A stretch of DNA of 64,000 nt from contig JAFFSR010000244.1 of the NCBI GenBank assembly GCA_017163975.1, positions 124,001 to 188,000 on the forward strand. The letters are read 5' to 3'. The first letter of the stretch is position 1, and every line of letters begins with the position of its first letter. This document shows positions 57,254 to 64,000 of the stretch, in pieces. The position numbers and the translations under genes are program-made. Source of the DNA: Anastatus disparis. Its lineage: Eukaryota > Arthropoda > Insecta > Hymenoptera > Eupelmidae. Under the pieces are notes generated by a model. The model had not been told where the DNA came from, ran no database searches, and was given only the letters and a program-made list of their open reading frames with translations.

Positions 57254-58548
57254 TAAAATAAATAAACCTTAATGTCATGTGGTGGAAAAAGTTCAAATTT
57301 GTTAAGGTCTAGTATTAGTGTTACTCTTTGACGATCAAATAATAATGGACATTGCCAGAATACATGGTTTAAATCCTGTGGATCGTAACCGCAATCACAT
57401 GTTGAACTATCAACAACTTTAATTTTGGTTAAAGATTCTTTTAAACCAATATGACCACTGCGACTTCTGCAAATTGTTACAATAGTTTCTCGGCTAAGTT
57501 TTCGATTCTTGAACCATGGATTTGATGATTTAGTATAATAATGTTGATAGTATAATTGACCTTTACTCTAACTGAGAAGATTATCCTTCTCACTAAATGT
57601 GAGTTTCTTAAAGAATGCCCACAAATTCCTGTAAGGAATACTTTTGATAGTTGATGCTGTTTTCGTGGCTCTTTTAGCTAGTTGGTCCACCATCTCATTA
57701 CCAGGAATGTCCTTATGTGCAGGGGTTCAAAAGATGGTGATCTTTGTAAAAAATTATTATTATTTTGATAAAAAAGGTTGTTCTTCTTTCTTATTTCAAG
57801 TAAATGTTTATTCGTTTTATTGTTTTTTGGGTTTTCTAATATTCGTGCCACGCTTTTGGAGTCCATGGATATATGTATGTTACGATAGTTGTTAAGGACT
57901 GCAATGCCCATAGCATCAGACAGTGCCAAACATTCTGCTGTAAAGATGGATGCTTCAGAGTTGATGCTGTGAGTCTTGATTATATTGAGTTTAGGGTAAA
58001 AACATGCTGCGCCGACTGACAAGCTTTTTTCAATTTTGCTACCATCAGTATAAATTTTAAGAGTGTCTAAATTTTCAAATATACAGTTGAACCTGTTCTT
58101 GAAAGACTCACAGTTTTTTATAAGAAAAATCCGAGTTCATAATTTATATTAATTAGCATGATAATGTCGTGGTAATCATATTTGTATATGATTCGAAAAG
58201 AATCGTTTAGAATTTCATGTTTGATACCGGTGACACTTTTAATACACTCATGCAGAAAATGAATTTTTTTATTGCGATTACTTATTATGTGTGGTAAATA
58301 TCGCTCGATAGTTATTACACATAATAAGTATAACACATAAGGTAGATTCCTGTATTGGTTTGTGTCTTCCTGAATGTTTTTAATAGAAAATTAAAACATA
58401 ATGTTTTTATTCTATTACGAACTGTAGGTAACTTAGCTTCTCCGAGTAAGACGTTAGTAGGGGTACTCATTCTCAGTCCCAAAGCAAATCTGGTTGTTGC
58501 AAATTGCACTCTCTCCAACTTCGTGGCTTTAGCTTTCTGAGTAAGAAA
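57254..58548 (-). pseudogene. LINE ORF2 C-terminal part: RT thumb, RNase H, zinc motif (I/R1-like)
   Basis: On the minus strand from 58548: KLERVQFATTRFALGLRMST and LLGEAKLPTVRNRI (end of RT). After decayed sequence comes RNase H: KIYTDGSKIE (near 58055), IFTAECLALSDAM, HISMDSKSVARIL, then after a frameshift PAHKDIPGNEMVDQLAKRAT (near 57710). The Asp, Glu, Asp and Asp expected at the RNase H active site are all visible. The C-terminus has SRSGHIGLKESLTKI, then a CX1C...H...C motif (STCDCGYDPQDLNHVFWQC) and ends at a TAG at 57254-57256. RNase H plus this tail fits I-group or R1-like LINEs, a different lineage from the Jockey-like copies. Truncated at the 5' side by the satellite at 58.56 kb. 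Confidence 0.8.
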
Positions 58549-58559
58549 GTAAATCTTCC

Positions 58560-60605
58560 ATGAATGTATTCAGAAAAATTACATGTAAAATAGTAAGAAA
58601 GATAACTGTAAGCTTTCCGAAAGATTCATCGGTTAGGTAATCGTGAAAGCTTACCAGGATGCTTACTGAAAAGATTCGTGTCATCTTTCATAGAATATTC
58701 CGCTAACGTTTAATACAATCTTTCATGAAAAATTACTGCAAGCTTTCCGAAAGTTTCATTAGTAAGCTTTCGCCAGAAGCCTTCGGAAATTATTCAAAAG
58801 AGATTAATAAAAGCTTTTACGTAATCTTTTACGGAATCTAAAAGAAACTTTCATAGAAAATTAATGTAGGTAACGATGGAAGATTACTTGAAGAATTTCT
58901 ACAACTGTTAAAAACAAGTCGTATCATCTGTTCTTTTGTAATCAAAGGATTGATTTTTTTAAAACTATTAATTTTGACAAATAAAAGGTAAAGCCACATC
59001 CCGTGTTGAAAAAAAGGAATATATTATTCGATGATAGAGAACTGATTTTATCGCCAACATAACACGAAAGCTTCCAAGGAAGCTTTCCGTGAAACGTTTA
59101 CGTAATATTCCAGAGGAAGCTTCCAGTAACCTTTAGCTTCTGTGAAGCTCTTATAACTTTCCATTGATATTTATTGATAGTTATGTAATCTAAAAGTAAA
59201 CTAAAAGTTAGCATAAATAAATAAATAATAAAAGCTTACGTGCAATGTTTCCTTAAATCTTTTTGCAATCTTATAGTTACCTTACAGAAAAGCTTTCATG
59301 GATAAATACGCAGAGGTTACATGAAAGATATTAAGAAAGATTACCGTAAGCTTCCTGAAAGATTCATCAGCTAGGTAATCGTGGAAGCCTACAGAAAGCT
59401 TTCTAAAAAGATTCATGCCTTCTTTCATGGGATATTTCGCTTACTTTAAATAGAATCTTTCATAGAAGATAACTGCGAGCTTACTGAAAGATTCATTAGT
59501 AAGGTTATGTCGAAAGCTTTCGGGCATCTTACGAGAGAGGTTAATAAATACTTTTACGTAAACTTTCATGGAACATTAATGGAATCTTTCATTGAAAATT
59601 AATGTAAGGATCGATGGAAGATCCCTAAAAGATATTTAACAGCTGTGAGTAAAAACTTTTTCAATAAATGTTACGGAAAAACTCAACTGAAAGATTCCAT
59701 GAAAGCTCACAATAAGCTAAATGTAATCTAAAAAGAAGTTTACTGAATGCTAACGTGCAATATTCCCTGAAATCTTTATGGAATCTTACAGTGACCTTAC
59801 AAAAAACCTTCTATAGATAAATACGCGAAGGTTACATGGAAGATATTGAAAAAGATTATTATAAGCTTCCCGAAAAATTCATCAGTTAGGTAATCGTGGA
59901 AGCTTTTAGGAAGCTTTCTAAAAAGATTCATGCCTTCTTTCATGGAATATTTCGCTTACTTTAAATAGAATCTTTCATAGAAGATAACTGCAAGCTTACT
60001 GAAAGATTCATTAGTACGGTTACGTCGAAAGCTTTCGGGAATCTTCCGAGAAAGTTTAATAAAAGCTTTCACATAATCTTTCATGAAACATTAATGGAAC
60101 CTTTCATTAAAGATTCATGCAAAGACCACCCACATAGCAAAAAAGTTTATAAGGAAGCTTCCCATGAAACTTTTATATAATATTCCAGTGAAAGCTTCCA
60201 TTCATCTTTTCAAAAATTAACATAAACTTACAGTAAGCATAATATAAGTTCAAAAAATGCTTCCTAAATACTTACATGTAATATTCCGTGGAATCTTTTT
60301 GCTATCTTCCTGTAACCTTACGCAAAAGTCTTAATAAATGGATTAGCAAAGGTTTCAAGTAAACTAACTAGAAAGATTGCAGTAAGCTTCCTGAAAGATT
60401 TACTAGTAAGCTAACTAAGAACACTTTCGGGAAGTTTTCGTGAAAGCTTCACGAATATGTTTAAGGAATATTCCACGAAGCGTTAATTAAATCTTGCATA
60501 TAACATACCTGTAAGCTTCCTGTAAGGTTCATCAATTAGGTAACACAGAAAGCTTCTAGTTAGCTTCCAAGAAAGGTATATGTTACTTTTCAACAACATT
60601 CTATG
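58560..60605 (+). repeat. Complex satellite, ~515-bp units
   Basis: The block AAGCTTYCYGAAAGATTCAT followed by YAGYTAGGTAAYCGTGGAAG starts near 58611, 59347, 59862 and (diverged) 60506. Units at 59347 and 59862 lie 515 bp apart and are highly similar over their length. Each is made of smaller motifs (CTTTCATGGAATATT, AAGATTCATG, GAAAGCTTTC). The first interval is lengthened by a MITE fragment. It has no coding capacity. Confidence 0.8.
58917..59060. mobile_element. Fragment of a TTAA MITE inside the satellite
   Basis: TAATCAAAGGATTGATTTTT, TTTTGACAAATAAAAGGTAA, GCCACATCCCGTGTTGAAAA and GATGATAGAGAACTGATTTT match one arm of the MITEs at 52790-53173 and 61352-61697 with many changes. An old truncated copy. 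Confidence 0.55.
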
Positions 60606-61130
60606 AGATATTTCTCGGAACGAAAAAGGAAATGTCGGTAAAGTAGACATTTTTAATCTTTTTTTTATATGATTTTAAATAATTAATAAACATTTATCTA
60701 AATAATAGATTGATTGATAATTAGTTTTATAATGCAAAATTTCCTATCTAAAAATTATTTTTTTTATACAAGAAAAATAATTTAGAAATGCGCAATAAAT
60801 TATTAATAATTTTTTCAATGAAAAATTATATAAAACTGTTTTTTGCAGTAAAAAAATTATATTTATTCTGTAGGATAATTGAAGTATTAATAATTAAGTA
60901 AATTAATTATATATTATTTTCACAAAATATTTTCAGTTGTATAAAAGAATTAATTTTTTAATACAAAAAAATAATTATACTGACCTCTAATTATTTTTAA
61001 TAATTATTAATAACTTACTATTAATTAACTGTTTCATTTAATTTTACAAATGCTGAAAAGAATATAAAAGACAAAGTTTATGTTACGTAAACTATATAAA
61101 TAAGAAATGATCAGTGTTCGTAACAAGCAT
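60606..61130. other. No gene seen; AT-rich flank of the tRNA-like sequence
   Basis: Very AT-rich. Its layout (ATTAATTAACTGTTTCATTT about 100 bp before the tRNA-like piece) loosely resembles 54480-54804 before the other tRNA-like sequence. Confidence 0.4.
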
Positions 61131-61200
61131 ACCGTAGCGTAATAGGTAGCGTTGATGCTTCGTAATCTGTAGGTCATGGGTTCAAGCCCCGATCAGGTCG
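61131..61200 (+). pseudogene. tRNA-like sequence (Arg/Thr-type), better preserved copy
   Basis: TAGCGTAATAGG fits the A box and GGGTTCAAGCCCC a B box. The acceptor ends ACCGT and AGGTCG pair partly. The anticodon region GATGCTTCGTAATC can be read with TCG (Arg) or CGT (Thr) depending on loop size. Anticodon stem and loop are irregular (8-base loop), so I treat it as a pseudogene or SINE head. A functional tRNA is not excluded. Confidence 0.45.
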
Positions 61201-61351
61201 AAAATTTTTCTTGTGTTTTATGAGTTATATGCGTAATAATGTTAATTATTTACTGAATGAAATAATTTGTAAGTTAAATGAACGGTAAAATAAATCTATA
61301 AAAATGTATCAGATTCTAGAAGCTTAGTAGTTATCTTATCAGAATCTATTA

Positions 61352-61697
61352 TTAAGAGGAGGTCACGTATCTCTGTCCTTTTCTAATCAAAGAATTAAGT
61401 TTTTTACAGAAACTAATAACTTTAGCAAAGAATGAAGAGAAAGCCACATCTCGTATCAAAAAAAGCAATATTTTCTTTGATAAGAAAGAATTAATTTTAT
61501 TGCTTCGTTCTCAAGAAAACCTTGAAAAACTTAAATCATAGAGGTTATGGTGGACAATTTGGTTTTTCAAGGTTTTCTTGAGAACGAAGCAATAAAATTA
61601 ATTTTTTCTTATCGAAGAAAATATTACTTTTTTTGATACAAGATGCGGCTTTTTCTCTATTTTTTGCTTAAGTTATTAGTTTTTGGAAAAAAATCAT
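61352..61697. mobile_element. TTAA MITE, right end truncated
   Basis: Starts TTAAGAGGAGGTCACGTATC and folds on itself around ATCATAGAGGTTATGG (about 61540); arms include AAGAAAACCTTGAAAAAC and GAACGAAGCAATAAAATTAA. The right end stops at GGAAAAAAATCA without the expected terminal TTAA. Same family as 52790-53173. Confidence 0.75.
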
Positions 61698-62142
61698 CCA
61701 CCTATCCACCCAAAACAAAATTGAAAATAATTCGATTAAACATAATATAAAAATATATGTACACATGTGCTTAAAATAAAAAAGCGTATAAGTTAATCCA
61801 TCAAGTGACTATTTCTTACTCTACTTCGATAAGAAAACAAAGATAGTACGATTTTTGATATAAATAAACTGAAAACTAGGAACTGAGTAACAACCATAAT
61901 TTCCAGACCTTAATATATGACCATGAATTCTAATTATAAAATTAATTTTTACGTGAAACATGCTTAAAAAAAATTTCATGTTTATTTCTAATAAAAATAT
62001 CTTCACAAATGTATTTTTTATATATGAAATACGAAATTTAAATAGAAAAAACCATAAAATGAAAATACACGTTTTTTGTTAATTTTAAATTCGAATATTT
62101 GAGAATAATAAAGAAATTATTCGTAATCATTGCAATTACTTG
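61698..62142. other. No gene seen
   Basis: AT-rich spacer; the 61-codon minus-strand frame at 61821-62006 has no domain. Confidence 0.5.
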
Positions 62143-62890
62143 CATGCAAAATTTACAAAAAAAAATTAACACTTTTTTGACATTAATATTGTGTCTAAAA
62201 TTAAGCAATGCATGTAAAATTTACATAAGAAATAATTGATTTTAAACAACAAAAATTAAAAAGTTAAACAAATAAATGCCTACATTGCTTATATTCTTGT
62301 TGAGTACGTTTTCTGCATGTATTGCATAACATTTCATCTAATAACACATTAGTTAAAACTTTTTTTATTTCTTCTGTCATTTTCCGTAATGATTTCACTT
62401 TTCTACGTTTTTTCAATTTATAAGGATTACAACACCTATTATAATTTATCGTTGTAGTTGGAAATCCCACATTTCATATTAATCGATTAGTTTTATAATA
62501 TTTCTTTTGATAGTCTATATGAATTCATAAGAATAAACATTTATTGATGTAAACAAAGCAGACGTCACGTTTGTAAACTTGAGTTTCAAAGCATGAACCA
62601 TGAAGTCGTCAGAGAAAAATAAAAAATTTTCGGAAGTCCCTTGGGACATTGTGGTACGCAACACAATACATAAAGGTTGGAATTCATAAACCCAATTCAA
62701 TTTATGATTGCTACTCAAACCTAATTCTGTCTTTATCTCACTCATGATAGAAATAAAATATTAATGTCGAAAAAGTGTTAATTTTTTTTTTTGTAAATTT
62801 TGCATGCAAATACTTTATTTTAGATACAAAATTGATGTCAAGAAAGTGTTAATCTTTTATGTAAATTTTGCATGCAATTATTTTATTTTA
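62143..62890. mobile_element. ~750-bp element with repeated subterminal TIR blocks
   Basis: TTGCATGCAAAATTTACA and TTAACACTTTTTTGACATTA at the left are mirrored at the right, where two tandem copies of the block GTGTTAAT...GTAAATTTTGCATGCAA stand (62776 and 62847). The core holds two minus-strand frames. This appears to be a small DNA transposon or a derivative of a larger coding one. Confidence 0.5.
62264..62470 (-). CDS. Small protein with possible Cys zinc-binding motif, 68 aa
   Basis: ATG at 62470. The protein has CCNPYKLKKRRKVKSLRKMT at residues ~13-32 and LCNTCRKRTQQEY at ~48-60, so a CC...CX2C arrangement with a basic centre. I recall this CCNPF...LR...CXXCR pattern at the start of proteins carried by insect repeats, but cannot check it. 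The larger protein is not here: the frame ends at 62264. A second minus-strand frame (62515-62745, 76 codons, unknown) lies upstream. Could be a truncated transposon ORF. Confidence 0.4.
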   Translation of the reverse strand: MGFPTTTINYNRCCNPYKLKKRRKVKSLRKMTEEIKKVLTNVLLDEMLCNTCRKRTQQEYKQCRHLFV

Positions 62891-63713
62891 GATAGAATGT
62901 TAATGGCAAAAAAGTATTTAGATTAAAATTACTTACAAATGATAACTTAAATACACAAATTTTTTATAATTTATCGGAATTAAAAATATTAATTCAGAGT
63001 ATAGGTATTATAAGCATATAATTATTTATATGAGATACATTATATAAATATCTTTTAGTATAGTTTTGATTATGTGTGATGTTGCAACAATCATTACTTT
63101 CTATTAGCTTTCTAGTTTTATAAAATTTTATATGCGTTAAAAAATTTCAATGACATCTATTAAATTACTTATTTTTAGTTTTATTATTATTTATTTTAAA
63201 ATACTTATTGTATATTAATTTATTATAGTTTTTCGTTTTATGTTTAATATTATAAACGAGGAATTCAGAATCAGTGAACTTTGTTGCAATTTTTGACAAA
63301 ATCATCTATAAAACTTCAGTTTTTTCAGGTAAAAACTAAATTGTTCCATCTGATTAAAAAGCTGTCAAGCTAAAGAGCTTGTTTGTTTTCTTTTTGCAGG
63401 TTTCTATTATCTGCTTTTATGATGTGTAATATTACAGATATAGTATGAGATTTGTGAGCATTAAAGTCATTTTTTACTTATAATACATTTGAGAATCTCA
63501 ATTTAACGGATATATAGATTTGTAATGTTATTCAAATAAATTATTAAAACAAAATTATAATTGATTGTTATTGGAATCAAATTGGAAAAAGGATCCAAAT
63601 ATTTTAATATAAAATAATTATGAGAATCTTAATTTATTGGAATACATGCAATTATTATTATTATGTATTGAATTTTTTTACCTTGTCATTATTTCTTGAA
63701 CATTTATTAGAGC
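62891..63713. other. No gene seen
   Basis: AT-rich; no structure recognised. Confidence 0.5.
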
Positions 63714-64000
63714 CAATGCCGTCTTTCCCAATAGGCATTATAGGCTCGTGCCTAGGGCCCCCTTGTTTTAAGGGCCCCGCACCAGCGAAATTTTTTTTTA
63801 ATTTTTAAAAAATATGAAGTATTGTTTTTAAATATTTTAATTTTTTTAATAAGCCATGAAATAATTTTTTTCTATACATGTGCCAGAAAGTGATTTAAAC
63901 CTCACGAGAGCGTTTGCGTCCGAGCGAAGCGAAGGCGAAATAATATATAAAATTCACAGTATACATTAAAAAAAAAAAAAAAAAAATACATGAAATATTT
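63714..64000 (+). mobile_element. hAT-like element end, running off the window
   Basis: CAATGCCGTCTTTCCCAATA, GGCATTATAGGCTCGTGCCT and AGGGCCCC resemble the end of a widespread hAT family (CAGTGCCGT...GCCTAGGGCCCC), with GGGCCCC repeated after a T-rich loop. A second end was not found, so the element may continue to the right. GC-rich CGAGCGAAGCGAAGGCGAA at 63922 and a poly(A) tract at 63967 lie further on. Confidence 0.5.

Overview
The window is AT-rich eukaryotic DNA built almost entirely from transposable elements and their debris. I find no host gene that I would call with confidence. Insect-type retroelements (a BEL/Pao element, Jockey-like and I/R1-like LINEs, and an LTR element with a Ty3/gypsy-like Gag), many foldback elements and MITEs, and several satellite arrays point to an arthropod, most likely an insect. 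I cannot name the species. All identifications below come from reading the sequence and translations by eye. No database search was run.

Left part (1-24 kb). Two copies of one Jockey-like LINE family form the backbone. A sense copy appears in three collinear pieces: ORF1 plus the start of the endonuclease at about 4.5-5.8 kb, the rest of the endonuclease at 10.6-11.2 kb, and linker, reverse transcriptase and 3' tail at 16.6-19.7 kb. The gaps hold a 1.07-kb Tc1-like foldback, microsatellites, a 37-bp minisatellite, a solo LTR that is itself split by a 1.28-kb foldback, and an internally deleted insect repeat-associated gene. An antisense copy runs from about 24.06 down to 20.04 kb. It is interrupted by a 664-bp Harbinger-like palindrome (TTA duplication) and by a second solo LTR (4-bp duplication).

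Middle (24-38 kb). An inverted-repeat composite spans about 26.3-37.1 kb. Its right arm is an array of roughly 175-bp units, and a complete BEL/Pao retrotransposon (27637-34394, minus strand) sits inside it. The Pao element has two 836-bp LTRs that are about 99% identical and an open 415-codon gag, but a badly broken pol. At 37.2-37.5 kb there is a possible pair of decayed exons.

Right part (39-64 kb). A Tc1-like foldback (39999-46151) is split by about 5 kb of insertions: a 70-bp satellite with alternating unit types, then an FB-like element (41760-45106) whose arms are tandem repeats of about 355 bp. Next come a probable LTR element (candidate LTR 47030-47816, gag 49.1-52.4 kb, with a 1.8-kb repeat-rich element inside the gag), a three-level nest of MITEs (52.7-53.7 kb), an antisense LINE 3' half with RNase H (57.25-58.55 kb), a complex satellite of about 515-bp units (58.6-60.6 kb), tRNA-like sequences, a small element with a possible zinc-binding ORF (62.1-62.9 kb) and a probable hAT end at 63.7 kb.

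The recurring theme is a set of TTAA-flanked MITEs, with about ten copies or fragments. Several sit in identifiable hosts whose empty sites can be inferred, so the order of insertion can be read from the sequence.
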